Positions 39,471 to 53,200 of a stretch of 64,000 nucleotides of DNA are shown here, in pieces (within the stretch, counting starts at the first letter, position 1; every line of letters begins with the position of its first letter). A model generated the notes under the pieces. The model was not told where the DNA came from and did no database searches. It saw only the letters and a list, made by a program, of their open reading frames with translations. The translations under genes and the position numbers were made by a program. The stretch is from Guyanagaster necrorhizus (Eukaryota; Basidiomycota; Agaricomycetes; Agaricales; Physalacriaceae), in the NCBI RefSeq assembly GCF_019112545.1, contig NW_025064882.1:882928-946927 (forward strand). Reading direction: 5' to 3'.

Positions 39471-42308
39471 TAGTTTCCTTGCTAAGTTTCTTGTCTTCTT
39501 TCTACAACTCAGCCATTTGTGCCTGAATGTCCTTGCACATTTGCTTTTTCTTCAGGCAGTCTTTTGCCATGTGGCCTTTTTATCTACAATTGAAGCATTT
39601 GCCTTCCTTCTTCATCTGGTCAATATCTACTGGCTTTCCTGTCCCAGTATATGTTGTTCTCATCCCTGTCTTTTGACTTCCATAGGTTGCAGTCATAGAG
39701 GGTCTCAGTGATTTCCCAGTGGTTTGCCCCAACTTGTTCAGAGTTGGCAGAGTCAATTTTTTGATGTAGTCTTGAAGAGTTGATGACTCTGCTTTCTGCC
39801 TTTATCACTCTTTGTACATCTCAATGATTCACTCCTTTCATTCATCGTATCCAACTGGCATCAGTGCTTTGATGCCAATTGCCAAAATCATTGTAATGTA
39901 TGAAAAGAGAACCCCTCTCTTGAGGGCCTTGACCATGCATCCATCATTTGCTATGTCATCTCAAATTCCAGCAAGTTTCATGAGGTGTTCTAACTCATCA
40001 AAATAGTCTATGGCAGCCTTATCTCCCATCTTATACTCCTTGATCTTCTGTTTGTGCACTTTTTGCACTGCTGGGTCAATGAATTTATCATTCAGCATTT
40101 GTTTAAACACTGGTCATGAGGGGTATTGGTAGTGCTTCTGAGTCAATGATCAGAAGTTCAGAGAGATTAGAATCTACCAGGTCTTCGCTTTCTCCTCAAG
40201 ATAAGAGGTGGCAAATACTACCTTGTTCATATCAGTGCTAAGATATCTGACATAAACCTTGAAGTATTGTTCACAATTGACCAGGAATCAGTCAATGTTG
40301 TTTGAGGCTCTCTTGAAGGGGTGAGGTTTCCACAGTAAGTCAGGTCAGCATTGCAAAATAGCAGTGTTTTCTGGTAGAGCACCTATTAGGTTGGGCCATT
40401 CTGAGAATGGAGGTTGACCCCATTCATGTGGAGACCTAGAGAAAGAGTAGAGGGAATAATCATCAGTGACTGGACTTCCTTTCAGAGCAGTATTTTTTCA
40501 AATGATTACCCCATCTTGTATGGTGAACCCAAGATGGATGGCTTTAGGGTCATCTTGTATTGGTTCCTTTCCTTTTCCACTAGTTCCTGCCTGGTCAGGG
40601 GGCAGCTATCTGCTAAGGAGCCAGCTCCCTTTTCCAGTCCAAGAGTTCTAGAATTTGATATCTCATGGTGCCAGTGGATTTGGATGGTGCCAGGTTCTGG
40701 TAAGCTGAGTTGCTATACTTTGGATTGATGAGTCTGAGGTTTTGGCTTGGCTACAGATGGTGGGTGCTATATATATGGCCCATTTCAGTGGAATGAGTGG
40801 AGAGCTCAGCATTGGTTTCAGCTGGTTCTTAGTTTGATACAGGGGCATCAGCTTGAGAGGATCCTCTGGATGCCATCAGCTATATTCTTTTCAGACATAT
40901 TTTATTATGGCATACTGTAAAATATCCTGTTTTTCAGTCTCATCTGCATTTTATACTTTAGTCCTAAGGGTGTAGCCCTCCAGTGGGCATCCCTCCATAA
41001 AAAGAGTATCTCCCACTCATAGTCCCTGATATTCTTTCCTCCTTTCCTGTTCCATTTCTTCTCTTAGCACTTCTTCAGTATCTTTATCAGCATATTCCAT
41101 GAATTATTCAAGCCTAAAGGGGTCCTCACTGTCTTTCTTGTCACTCTCATCTCTGCTGTCCTCTTTCTCAAGGAGGGAACTGACAGGTGGGTTGTAGATA
41201 GATGGGATGGCTGGTCTGAGCATTGCCAGAGAGCTTGTTGTTGATCTTAGTGCTGGGCCTGGCAGTACTTGGGTCAGGTCCAGGGTTCATTGGCTGGACA
41301 GGGACATTTCAAAGCTGACTGTATCATATCCCTCCATATGCTCTTTCTTCCTTCAGTTCTTGGCTATAGAGGCCAAAGTTTCATTGGAATTCAGGATTGA
41401 GGAACTGGTGAGCGACTCTACTCCCCAAGAACCAGCAGAGAGCTCAGTTGGAGATATGAGCATTGTCAGGTACTCAAAGCCTATAGGCTCTAAGGACAGA
41501 GTTGGCATCAGAGGAAATAGTATCGGTTCTGGCAGGATACTGAAGGGAGAGGGGGCAATTGTTTCTTCTGGCCTGATCTCATCAGATGGCCTCTTCTCTG
41601 TCAATGATGCTTCCAGCTGATCCTGCCCAGAGATCTGTTTCTGAATCAGGCTCTCTGAAAGGAGAATCTGAAGTGTTGGTTCAGAGGCCATAATAGCTGA
41701 GGGAAGCTGACTTCAGTCTGGCAGCCTCCTCTTGTTGCTCTTATTGCTGTCTCTGGCAATCATACTCAGCTTCTTTATACTCTCGCTGAGCTTCTACTCA
41801 TATATATTCTGTGAGCTCCTCCTGAGCTCATTCAACCTCTGTCTGTCAGGCTTGGTTCTGCTGCTGCTGCTGTATCATATTATTATAATTAAAGGGGATC
41901 ATAAGATCCCAGTCTAGAAAGACTTGTCATATAATCCTGTCCTGGGCAATCCTTCTCCTCATGCTGGCTGTTCCTACTTCTGGCTGGCTTTCGACATAGA
42001 GGTGATTATGGAGGTCCTCTGCCGCAGTGATGGTGAGCTCCACATTTATGAAATCCTGATGGGCACTCCTTCCATGGGGGTTATCAAGCTCCAATCTGCT
42101 GATGGATGAGCTTGACTCAGGGATAGCATAGAGAGAATGGTAGAGGGAGTTGGAGATTGTCTGAGGTCTCGAAGCCACCTGAATGGCATCAAGGGAGTCT
42201 CGAGCATGGTTTTCAATCCCTGGAATAATTGGGGAGATGGAATGGCTGAAGGCAGAGGGGTCCAAAGAGATATCACTGGAGATCTCCTCAGGCTCCTGAG
42301 TGACATTC
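39436..42308 (-). pseudogene. E4 Gag region: most of upstream part, capsid, zinc knuckle
   Basis: Ends at TGA 39,436-39,438. The knuckle CFNCRxKGHMAKDC lies about 39,556-39,597. Capsid is about 40,330-39,850 with the typical YFDELEHLMKLAGI stretch. Upstream are GFTIQDGVII (about 40,525), an LLEKEDSRDESDKKD acidic segment (about 41,160) and, farther up, a region where both the gag frame and the ORF0 frame are partly open. The gag start lies beyond E5 at 59,251. Confidence 0.75.
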
Positions 42309-42766
42309 TGTTAGACTCAAGCATCATGTGAATAGATACACATGATAAACAGATGTCCCTTTGCACTTTGAGGAATCAGCCAAGTTCACTGATGCATAGT
42401 CTGATCAGTGTGTCATAAGACCAAAAGGATTGGCTTAAGAGAGAATAGTATAGAATAAACTTTAGCTTGAAGCTGGGGTTTTTACTAGTAAGAGCAAGCT
42501 TCTTAAATACTGTACAAGTCCTGCTAATAATACTACATACTTATTGTGCATATCTCTGTCTTAGTGCTCATTGTCCTTGAGCATTGTTATCATATATAAA
42601 AGGGTGATTGTGCATCATTGGGCAATATTATTACAATAAAAGACAATAATGGACTTGGCTAGTTGTGATAACCAAGTCTTATCCCATGGTCTCAAGTGCT
42701 TGTCTTAGCACTCTGACTAAGCATAAATAGGGGTTAATCCAAAGAAAAGGAAGGAAAATCATAACA
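42309..42766 (-). repeat. E5 3' LTR
   Basis: 458 bp, TGTTAG...CATAACA, followed by TTACCCCCTCCTTAAG (polypurine tract on the minus strand). Confidence 0.93.
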
Positions 42767-42799
42767 TTACCCCCTCCTTAAGACTATCATCCTGATAGC

Positions 42800-45700
42800 T
42801 TAATTTAGGGATAATTCATAGTCCCATATGGTATTGTCAGCCTTCATGAGTTTCTTGTTTACCCACTGATTGGATTCCAGTCCATAACCCTTCCAGCTAA
42901 TCAGGTAATTGACTGTGATCATCATTCTGCCTCCTTTTGCTTTGATTTTTTGCAGTTTATAGTTTAGGACTTGATCAATTTCATAGTGTTCTTCATCATT
43001 GATAAAGTTCAGGGGTGGAGGTGGGAGTCATCCCTGGTTAGAAAATGCTGGTGCAATATAGAGAGTTAACAATATTTCATTAAAGACATCATGAATTTTC
43101 CAAATGGATGATAGTTGGAGTTTGTATATGCTCACTCTGATCTTCAAGATTACTGAGAAGAGGCCTGTGCATTTGTCTGCTAGTTTGCATTTGAGACATG
43201 GCAAGTGAAGGTTGGTGGTGTTCAGCTATACTTTATCATTGATGGAGTATTTATAGGCTGGTCACCAATGTTTGTCATACTGAGTTTTCATGGTTATGGC
43301 AGCTCTTTCAAGGGCTGCTTTAGTTTCTGTATGGATCTTTGCCATCATGGTGGCAAAGTCTGTGGATGCAGAGGTAGTAGTTCAGTATCATTCTGTTTGT
43401 GTGATATTTGGATGTCATCTGTGATTAATAAAGAATAGTGTTTTTCCCATTGCTGAGTGGATCTGGTTGTTGTGTTGGAAGATAGCGAGAGTCAGCCATT
43501 CCACCTAATCATCTTATCGATAGTTAATGAATAAGCAGAGGTACTTCTTGACTTCTTGGTTTGCATGCTCCATTTGTTGATCAGTTTGGGGGTGATAGGC
43601 TATTGATGCATTGCACTTGATGTTTAGGAGGTGATAAAGGTCATCCAAAAACTTGGAGATGAATTGAGGTCCTCTGTTTGAGATGACTATCTGTGGCATA
43701 CCATATTTAGCATAGACCTTATCTTGCAGGATTTTTGTCCACTCTTCAGAAGTTAGTTCAGTGGAGCAGGCAATCAGGATGATCACTTTCAAGAACTAAT
43801 CAACTATAATGATAATAGCATCATACTTATTGCAGTCTAATAATCTGGTGATCATGTTGATAGAAATATGGGTCCATGGTGATGATGGAACCTCATTTGG
43901 ATGGAGTAGCACAGCTTGAGCCTATGTCGATGACTTACCTCATTGGCAGACTTTGCATGCCTTGATATATGTGATAATGTCATTTTCTATCTTGGGCCAG
44001 TACTCTCATAATACCAATTCCTTAGTCTTAGTGATGCCTGGGTGACCAGCAGTGGCATGATCATGGCAAGTGGCAATGATCTTGCTGCATAATCCTTGAT
44101 CTCAAGAGATATAGATTTGTCCATCATAATAGATCAATCCCCCTTCCTTCATTATTCCCCATTCATGATTAAGAGATGGAGCTACTTGTTGGTTCTATTT
44201 GTGATTATTGCAAGTTGCACTTTTGATCCACTCATGAACTTCTTTCTCTATTGGCATTATCATGGCCCTGAAATGTTCAGGATGTAATAACATCACTCCC
44301 TCATTGTCAGCCCCTCTTTAATCATGATCTGTCCTTCAGCTAAGCAGGTTGGCCTTCTTGTTAGCCATTCCTGCTTTGTGATGGAGGGTGTATTGGTACT
44401 GGCTGAGTTTCATGACCCATCTGACTTGTCAGCGATTCAATTTCTAAGGTTGGCAGAAGTAGTAGAGATTTTGATGATCTGCTCAGATCTCAAAGATCTC
44501 TGTGGCTCCAACTAAGTAATATTGTCATTCTTCAAGGGTGATCATAATGGCAAAGAGTTCCTTGTTGTAGATCTCATAGTTGTGTTCAGTGACTGTGAGT
44601 GCTTTGGATAGGAATGCGACAGGACACCATTTCTTGTCTTGTTCCTGTGAGAGTATGGCACCGACAGCTCCCTCACTGGAATCAGCTTTGACCTAGAATT
44701 TTCCTTCTTGAGTGGGAATCATGAGTACAATGTCCTCAGTGAGTCATCGCTTTAGGTTGTTAAAGGCCATCTGCTGGGAGAGCCCCCAAGTTCAAGGAAC
44801 ATTGCCAGTTAATTGTGTCATTAGTCAGATAATTCTGCTATAGTCCTGAATGAAGCATCAATAGAAATTTGTGAATCCAAGGAATGATTGTAACTTCTTC
44901 TTCTTTGTTGGTTCTAGCCACTCTGTTACCCCTGTCACTTTAATGGGATCCATGCAGATACTCTCTTCACTAATGATGACTCTGAGGTACTCTGTTTCAA
45001 GCACTTCAAATTCGCATTTCTTCATCTTGAGGAATAGCTTATATTTCCTCATTAGTGCTAGTACTTGTCATACTAGCTTTCTGTGCTCCTCCTTCATTTT
45101 TGACATAATTAGAATGTCATCAAGATAGATAGTGACCTTTCCAGTGGCAATGAGATCTTTGAATATATCATTCATCATCCACTGGAATGTTGCCAGGGAA
45201 TTGGTGAGTCCAAAGAATATGATGGTTGGTTCAAATAACTCCCAGTTTGTCCTGAATACAGCCTTCCATTCATCTCTCTCTTTGATGCAGACATTGTTAT
45301 AGCCCCACTAGACATCAAGTTTGGTGTAATATTTGGCATCTCAGAGCTTGTCTATTAGTTCTGAGATCAGCAGGAGGAGGTAATGATTCTTGATTGTCAT
45401 TTCATTAAGCTTTTGGTAGTCTTAGACTGGCTGGAGTTTTCTATCCTTCTTTTTGATGAAAAAGAATGGTAATGCTATGGGGGACTTTGATGGTCAAATT
45501 TGTCCACTGGACAGGTTTTCATCTAGGAACTTGTCAAGTTCCTGTTGTTTATTAATGCCAAGAGAATAGGTTTTGCAATCCAAGTTGGCTTTGGCATTCA
45601 GGGTTAATTCAATCACATGATTCCATGGTCTTAGTTCTGGTAATTCATCAAAGCTTTCTTTTTTAAACAAGTCCTTGAAGTCACATGCCCATTCAGACAC

Positions 45701-46815
45701 TATTTTTTCGAGGGTTCTTTCTTCTTTTTGCTCATTGGCCTTAGCAGCCAGATTATTGGCATGGTGAATAGTGCGAATGTGTAGTTCATGCTGGAGATCA
45801 ACAGTGAGGATAGTCTCTCCATCCTCTATTTCTTCATCCTATTGATCTTTCAGATCTTCATCAGGCAATTCAAATAGAATTTTCCAACATCAACATCTTG
45901 TGAATGTAATCCATCTGCTTTTTCAGTTGATCAGCAGATTATAGCATATCAATCAATCATGGCCAAGAAAGATTTTCTTAGTCCCTAGATTGGTGACTAC
46001 TAGATTGATTCATTCAGAATAATCTCTGATCTTGAGTCTGAGCTCTACAAACTCAGTAATTGAACCAGCCTGATTCTTGGTTCCATCTGCATTGTAAACT
46101 GGAATTGGGGCTGCTGTGGCTCAGGTTAGAAGTTTGTGCTTGTTGACAAAAGCATGATTAATGGAGCTTCCAGTACAGCCACTGTTGATCAAGGTGATCA
46201 CAATATAAATGGATCAAGACATAAGTGTTTTGATCTGGGTTTAGGCAATCAGGTCTCACCCTGGGGTTTTGGATTGGCAAATGAACTTGCATAGTCTGTG
46301 AAGCTCATCGAGCTATTCTAAGGCTTGGCATCATTTGACTTCCTTCATCCTCTTGATTACTTCATCAACTACTTTTTCTACTCATGTCTTGTAGACTCAA
46401 TTCTTGAGCACAGCTTTTACCACTGTTTTATCCTGAGCATTCTTAATGGCCTGCCAAGTCCATTCAATGTCAAATGGTTTAAGCCAGATACTGGGGCTCT
46501 CTGCCTCTGTTTGGCCTAAAGGCAACTGAGTTTCCTGTGGAGTGTTCACTTGGCAATCTGCTGAGGGTGACATACTGTTGAGACTCTCTATTCCCCTTCA
46601 GCTGTTCATTGGCATTTGAGTTTTCTTTTGCAATTCTTTAGTGTGAGAGGAGGATAACTGAGGTATATTCAAATGCATAGGTAGGACAGGCATAAGAGTA
46701 TCTACAGAAACTTTATTAGTCTGACTAGCAGCTACTGGTTGCACACTGAGAAAGTTCTTAGCCAATCCAGTGGAATTGCTCACTGGTCAGCCTCATCTTT
46801 TACCTCCTCTACCTT
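42800..46815 (-). pseudogene. E5 Pol: PR-RT-RNase H-IN-chromodomain
   Basis: Protease (about 46,200-45,890) reads NSGCTG: the Gly is kept but the catalytic Asp is now Asn (46,170-46,190). RT (about 45,700-44,840) keeps YLDD intact (about 45,120) and the thumb at 44,858-45,052. RNase H (about 44,840-44,220). Integrase (about 44,150-43,150) has ITRLL near the first acidic site, ISNRGPQF (Asp to Asn) and NQEVKKYL. The chromodomain YLISWKGYGLESNQW (about 42,850-42,920) ends in DYELSLN and TAA 42,800-42,802. Confidence 0.9.
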
Positions 46816-49646
46816 GGTTTCCTTGCTAAGTTCTTCATCTTTTTTTTGCAACTTGGCAATCTGTGCTCATATATCTTTATGTGTCCACTTCTTCTTTGGG
46901 CAATCCTTCACCATGTGGCTCTTTTGCCCACAATTGAAGCACTTCCCTTCTTTCTTTAACTGATATATATCCATCAGCTTTCCTGATCCCATATATGTTG
47001 TTCCAGTTCTGGTCTTCTGTGCTCTATAGGTGGAGGCTGTAGAGAGTCCTGATGATTTCCTGACAGTTGTCTCTGACAATTTGTTTGAGGTTAGCAGTGA
47101 CAACTTCTTCATATAGTCTTGCAGCGTCATAGATTCTGCTTTCTGTCTTTGTCTCTCTTTGTACATCTCAATGATTTGTTCCTTCCATTCATCATAGCTA
47201 TTTGGCATGAGGGCTCAGATACTAATGGCCAAGATTATTATAATGTAAGAAGAGAGGACCCCTTGCTTAAGGGCCTTGACCATTTGGCCATCATTGGCTG
47301 TATCATCCTGGATTCTGGCAAGTTTAGCCAGGTGCTCTAATTTGTCAAAATAGTCCATGGCCATCTTATCAGTCATTTTGTATTCTGTAATCTTCTGTTT
47401 ATGTACTTCTTGTATGGTGAGATCAATGAATTTATCATAGAGCATTTGTTTGAAAATGAGCCATGAGGGATACCAGTAGTGTTCCTGAGTTAATGATCAG
47501 AAGTTCGAAGAGATGAGAATCCACCACATCTTAGCCTTCTCTTCAAGATAGGAGGCAGTGAAGACAATCTTGTTCATGTCAGACCCTAGATACCCTACAT
47601 AGACTTTGAAGTATTATTCACAGTCTACAAGGAACCTGTTAATATCATCAGAGGCTCTCTTGAAGAGGCAGAGTTTTTGTAGAAGGTCTGGGTGACACTG
47701 TAATACTGCTATATTGGCAAGTAATGTGCCCATTGGGTTCAGCTATTCAGAGAATGGCAGTCAGCACCATTCTTGCAGTGGTCCTGGAAAGAAATGGAGC
47801 AAGTTGTCATCTGCTATTGGACTTCCTCAGAGCTCCTCTTTTCGGACTATAACTCCATCTTTAATGGTGAACCCAAGCTACACTGCCTCAGGGTTGTCTC
47901 AGACTGGCTCTTTTTCTGTGCCACTCCCTGTAGCCTCATCTGGTGGAGGCTGAGCTCCTAACATTCAGCTCTCTTTGCCAGTCCAAGAGTTTCAGTAGGA
48001 GCTAGGAAGTTGGAGTATGAGTGCTTGGCTCTATAATAGCTGAGTTGCTATTGATTAGGATGAACCTGTGGAGTATGAGAATATGCTCCAGATTGATAGT
48101 GCCATGTAGATGGCTCATTTCAGAGTAATGGGGGGTGACCATAGCATTGGTCTGATTGGTTTTGGCACTTGATAAGCCAGAGATCTCTGAACCTGGTCTT
48201 CTGGGTGTCTTTGATTGTATTAGACTGCAGCATAGTCAGCTGCTGCATGTTATAGGATTTCTATTTGTTTGTTAGGGGTGGAATGTAAATATAATTGTCT
48301 AATCTGTGATGCCACCTAGATGTCATCACACTACAAGAAATTTACTTCTTGCAGGTAGAGCTTCTGATATTCCTATGCTCTCACCTCCTGTATTGCTTGT
48401 TCCAGTTTTTTTTCATTCATGTCTTCTTGTAGTCCATAAGCCAGTGCTCTCTCAGCTCAGAGCAGATCGCTACTTTCAGTTTTGTCCTCCCCATCTTCCT
48501 CATCCTTCTCTTCCTCATGGGAGAAAATGGTGAGCAGATCGTAAAAACTCTCTTTGCCCCCATATGGTTGTATGGTCATCCCACTGTCCTGGCTGGATAC
48601 TTGACTCAGCAACAGAGCCTGAAGGTTCTGGAGTATTGAGGTAGGTGAAAGTGAGCTAACTCTCGATATGAGGATCATATCAGTTTTCTCCTGTTGCTCT
48701 TGCTGCCTCCACTCACTCACAATAGAGCTGGATGTTCCTCCTATATCTATTGTCAAGGAGCTGCCTGACCACTCAACTCCTGAGAAACCTTTGGAGGGCC
48801 CTGGCAGGAATGTGAGCAGTCCCAGGGACTTATAGTCTGTAATGTCCAAAAACAGACTCATCATCCCCAAATGTAGTGTCAATGCTAGAGGTTCATTGAG
48901 AAGGGAGATACTGAGAAGTTGAGAGATGTGGGGGAGTTCTGAGGATTTATCTGCTGGCTGTAAAAGTTTCATTTTGCCAGTGATTCTCGCTCCATGGATC
49001 AGAGTCAGTATTGGGTTTTTGGAAGACAGAGGTGGAGAGAAACAGGTCAGCCTAGACTGGTGCAAGTATAGATGTGATCTTGGGCTAGAGTCCATACCAG
49101 TTGGAGACATTCATCCTCTCCAGTCAAGTCCTTTCAATGGCTTGCTGCTCTTTCTTATGCTCATTATCATACTCAGTGGCCTGCCTTCTCTGCCTCCTGC
49201 TTTTGAGAATGCACTCCTCAAGCTTGCTGAGAACTGATCATAATGCCATTTGCTGTCTTTGCTCCTTCTGTCAAAGAGCCTTATCATAATTAAAGGGGAT
49301 ATTAGTGTCCCAGTTGAGAAAGTACCAATGTATGATCTCATCTTGGGCTTCTCTGTTTTGGTCCTTGTTATTGAGCTGGTCTAAGAGTGACCTCTCCATC
49401 CCACTGCTAGTCTCAATCAAGCATAGAGAGGAGGTGGCAAGGCTTAAAGGCTGGCTTCTAGGTGTTGCATATCAGAATCTTTCAGCCATCCGAGTGGGAC
49501 TGAGGGAATTTTGGGCATAGTCACCAATCCCTCCAGTTGGAGAGGCAGAGGTATGGTCAGAAGAGAAAGACTGCTGAAAGAAGTCTCTCAGAATCTCCTC
49601 ATCTTTGTGGTCAGACAGAGGTCCAGTGATCTATGGGTTTCAGAAT
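46780..49646 (-). pseudogene. E5 Gag region: upstream part, capsid, zinc knuckle
   Basis: Ends at TGA 46,780-46,782. The knuckle CFNCGQKSHMVKDC lies about 46,900-46,950; capsid about 47,680-47,215 with FKRASDDINRFL and HKQKITEYKMTDK. Upstream is the GFTIKDGVIVRKE motif (about 47,850). The segment 48,457-49,110 is open for 217 codons in the gag frame and ends in an acidic run (EEEKDEEDGEDK). The start of the region is beyond E6 at 58,342. Why such a long pre-capsid region exists is unknown. Confidence 0.75.
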
Positions 49647-50260
49647 TGTTAAGCCCAAACTCCATGTGACTATTAACACATGATAAACAGTTCAGAACCT
49701 CACACTTTGGATTAGACTGACTGAGTTCACAAGTAATAGCAGAAGTGGACCAAGGCGTTCACAAGTCACTCAAGGTAGAATGGTAGAGAATAAACTTTAG
49801 CTCGAANNNNNNNNNNTTAGACTGACTGAGTTCACAAGTAATAGCAGAAGTGGACCAAGGCGTTCACAAGTCACTCAAGGTAGAATGGTAGAGAATAAAC
49901 TTTAGCTCGAAGCTGGAGTATTACAGTGAGAGCTACACTACTTAAATACTGTTCTGTTATTGTACTATAAATAAATGTTCACAAAAAGCTGTTGTCTGTC
50001 ATAGAGCTGTTACCCCTGCTGTTGCTAGGCTCTCCACAAAAGCTGTTGTCTTGCTGTTGTGCTGTTACTGCTGCACTGCAGTTGGAGGATAAAAGGGACA
50101 TTGTCTCTCTCTTCACAGCATACAGCTGTATGATAAGACAATGACCAACTGGGTTGCTGACCAAGCTTTCCCATGGTCCTAAGCACCAGTCTAAGCACCC
50201 TGACTAAACATAGAGGTCATTTCCAAGAAAAAAGAAAAGAAAATAGGAAAAATTGTAACA
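49647..50260 (-). repeat. E6 3' LTR (contains the assembly gap)
   Basis: TGTTAAGCCC...TGTAACA. Compared with the partner LTR it carries one extra copy of a 95-bp stretch plus ten Ns, which is an assembly artefact. Otherwise matches 57,665-58,177 with mostly CpG-type transitions. Confidence 0.93.
49712..49911. other. Assembly gap flanked by an unmerged 95-bp overlap
   Basis: Ten Ns at 49,807-49,816 separate two identical 95-bp blocks (49,712-49,806 and 49,817-49,911). The partner LTR at 57,665 has this block once. The simplest reading is two contig ends that overlap by 95 bp but were joined with a placeholder gap. Confidence 0.93.
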
Positions 50261-50275
50261 TTACCCTCTCCTTAA
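50261..50275 (-). other. E6 polypurine tract
   Basis: On the minus strand TTAAGGAGAGGGTAA directly abuts the 3' LTR, the expected place for plus-strand DNA priming. Equivalent tracts follow the left LTR of every gypsy copy here. Confidence 0.8.
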
Positions 50276-50297
50276 GACCATCATTCTGATGGTTAAG

Positions 50298-53200
50298 TTA
50301 GAGTAAGTCTTCTTTGCCAGGAGGAGGTGGGCGATCTGCTGGACCTCTCATCATTTCAGTGGCAGGCTTCAAATGAGTTGAAGGCATGATACATTGCTCT
50401 TTGCTGTATGTCCTCACTATTTCTGGCTCGTCCATTGCAGGGTCATCTTCATTGTCCTCTGTAACATGTCCTCTGCTGTCAGCAGGTTAGTTGATGTATA
50501 TCTGACTAGATATCATCTCCGTTTCTGTTATCGCCATATCTGTTTTTGCAGATATAATGTTAAACATGACCCTCTTCATGTCCAATTTATTGATTCTGTG
50601 CTCATAGTCCTGGATGGCCTCTTCTGCATTCATATATTTTTCATTGACCCATTGGTTTGATTCTGGTCCATATCCCTTCCAGCTGACTAAATAGTCAACA
50701 GTTGTTTTCATACCTCTGCCTCATGCTTTAACCTTTTAGGTTTTATGGTTTAGCACTTCATCAATTTTGTAGTGTTTCTCATCATCAATGAGGTCTGGCA
50801 GTGGTGGCAGTGGTTTTTCTTGGTTTGGAAAGGCTGACACCATGTATGGAGTCAGTAATATTTCATTGAAAACATTATGGATCCTTCAGGTCATCAGGAG
50901 TTGCAATTTATATGCGGATTTGCCAATCTTAGCTAGGACTTTGAATAGATCTGTTCGTTTGTCTGCGAGTTTCTGTTTTGACCATGGCAGGTGAAGGTTC
51001 GTAGTATCCAACCAAACCCTATCATTTTTTGAGTATTGATGCACTGCTTGATGGTGTTTGTCATACTGCATCTTCATTGTGGAAGCAGCTTTTTTGAGGG
51101 CCATCTTCATCTGTTCATGAATCTTTACCATTGTTGTTATAAAGTCCATTGATGCCAGTGTTGTTGTGTGAATCCATTCTGTTTGTGCTACTGGCGGGTT
51201 CCACTCATAATTCACAAAGAATGGTGTTTTACCTGTTGCGGAGTGAATTCTGTTGTTGTATTGGAATACTGCTAGTGCCAGCCATTCTGTCCAATCGTCT
51301 TGTCGATAACTGATGAAAAGTCTAAGGTACTTTTCAATCTCTTGGTTGGCCCATTCCATTTGGCCATCCATTTGTGGGTGATATGCTGTTGAGGCATTTC
51401 ACTTGATATTGAGGAGTCAATACAAATTATCCAAGAATTTGAAGATGAATTGTAGTCCCCTGTCTGAAATTACCACCTGAGACATGCTGTACTTTGCATA
51501 AACCTCGTCTCATAGTATCTTTGCCAATCCCTCAGATGTCAATTCTGCAGAGCAGGTGATCAAAATGATCACCTTTGAGAAGTGATTGACTATAACGATT
51601 ATAGCATCATAGCCATCACTTTTAGGAAGTCCGATTATCATATCGACTGAGATATGGGTCCATGGTGACGAAGGAACCTCATTTGGGTGGAGTGGTGCTG
51701 CTCGGGCTTGTGTTGAGGATTTGCCCCTTTAGCAGGTCTCACAAGCTTTGACATATCGGGTGATATCATGGTCTATCTTGGGCCACCAATAGCTTCTCAA
51801 GACTAATTCCTTTGTTTTAGCAATCCTGGGATGTTCAGCAGTCGCATGGTCATGACAAGTGGCAATGATATCACTCCACAGTTTCTGGTCTCTTGGGATA
51901 TAGATCCATTCATCATATCAGATCAATCCCCCTTCTTTCTTTAGCCCACACTCATGGTTGAGTGATGGGACAATCCTTTGATCTCACTTGTGTAGATCCT
52001 GAGTGGCACTCTTGATGCATTCATGCATCTTTTCTTCCATTGGCATGATCATTGCTTGGAAGTATTCTGGTCGTAATAATATGACCTCCTTATTGTCGTC
52101 TCCTCCCTGGTTATAATCCGCCCTGTGGCTAAAGAGATCGGCCTTCTTATTTGCTACTCCAGCTTTGTGATGGAGTGTATAATTATACTCTGATAGTTCT
52201 GTTACTCATCTGGCTTGTCTGCAATTAAGCTTCTGGGGTTGTCAGAAGTATTGGAGATTCTGGTGATCAGTCCAGATCTCAAATGTCTGACTGGCTCCAA
52301 TGAGATAGTGCTGCCATTTGGCCAGAGTGAGCATTATGGCGAGGAGTTCCTTATTATAAATTTCATAGTTGCGCTCTGTTACTGTGAGTGCTTTTGACAT
52401 AAAGGTGACAGGTCACCATTTGCTGTCTTGTTCTTGTGAAAGTACGGCTCTGATCACGCCTTTGCTGGAGTCAGCTTCTACCCAGAACTTCCCATTCTAG
52501 CTAGGGATTGCCAGAATGATATCTTCGGTTAGTTGGCATTTCAAGTTATCAAATGCTGTCCATTGGGAAATTCCTCAGCTCCATAGAGAATTTCTGGTTA
52601 ATTACATCATAGGTCACACTATTTTGCTGTAGTCCCAGATGAACCATCAGTAGAAGTTGGTGAATCTGAGGAATGATTGTAGCTCCTTCTTCTTTATCAG
52701 TTCCAGCTATTCAGTTACCCCTGCCACTTTGATAGGGTCCATTCTGATACTTCCTTTGCTGATAATGACTCTGAGATATTCAGTTTCTAATACCTTGAAT
52801 TCATATTTTTCAGCCTTGAGGAAGAGTCAGTGCTTTCTCATCAAAGATAGTATCTGGCATACTATCCATTGATGTTCCTCCTTGGTTTTGGACATGATGA
52901 GTATATCATCCAAGTAGATCATGACTTTTTCCATGGCAATGAGATCTTTAAAGATGTCATTCATCATCCACTGGAAGATGGCTGGTGAATTAGTCAGTTT
53001 GAAGAACATGACCATCAGTTTGAACAAACCATGGTTAGTTCGAAAAGTGGCCTTCCACTCATTGCCTTCCTTGATATGCATGTTGTTGTATCTCCATCAA
53101 ACATCCAATTTAGTGTAATATTTTGCACCCCAGAGTTTGTCCATTAACTCCAAGATCAATGAAAGTGGGTAGCAGTTTTTGATCATCATTTCATTGAGTT

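Noticed and set aside
48457..49110. 217-codon ORF as an independent gene
   Set aside because: It is in the same frame as the E5 zinc knuckle and belongs to the E5 gag region.
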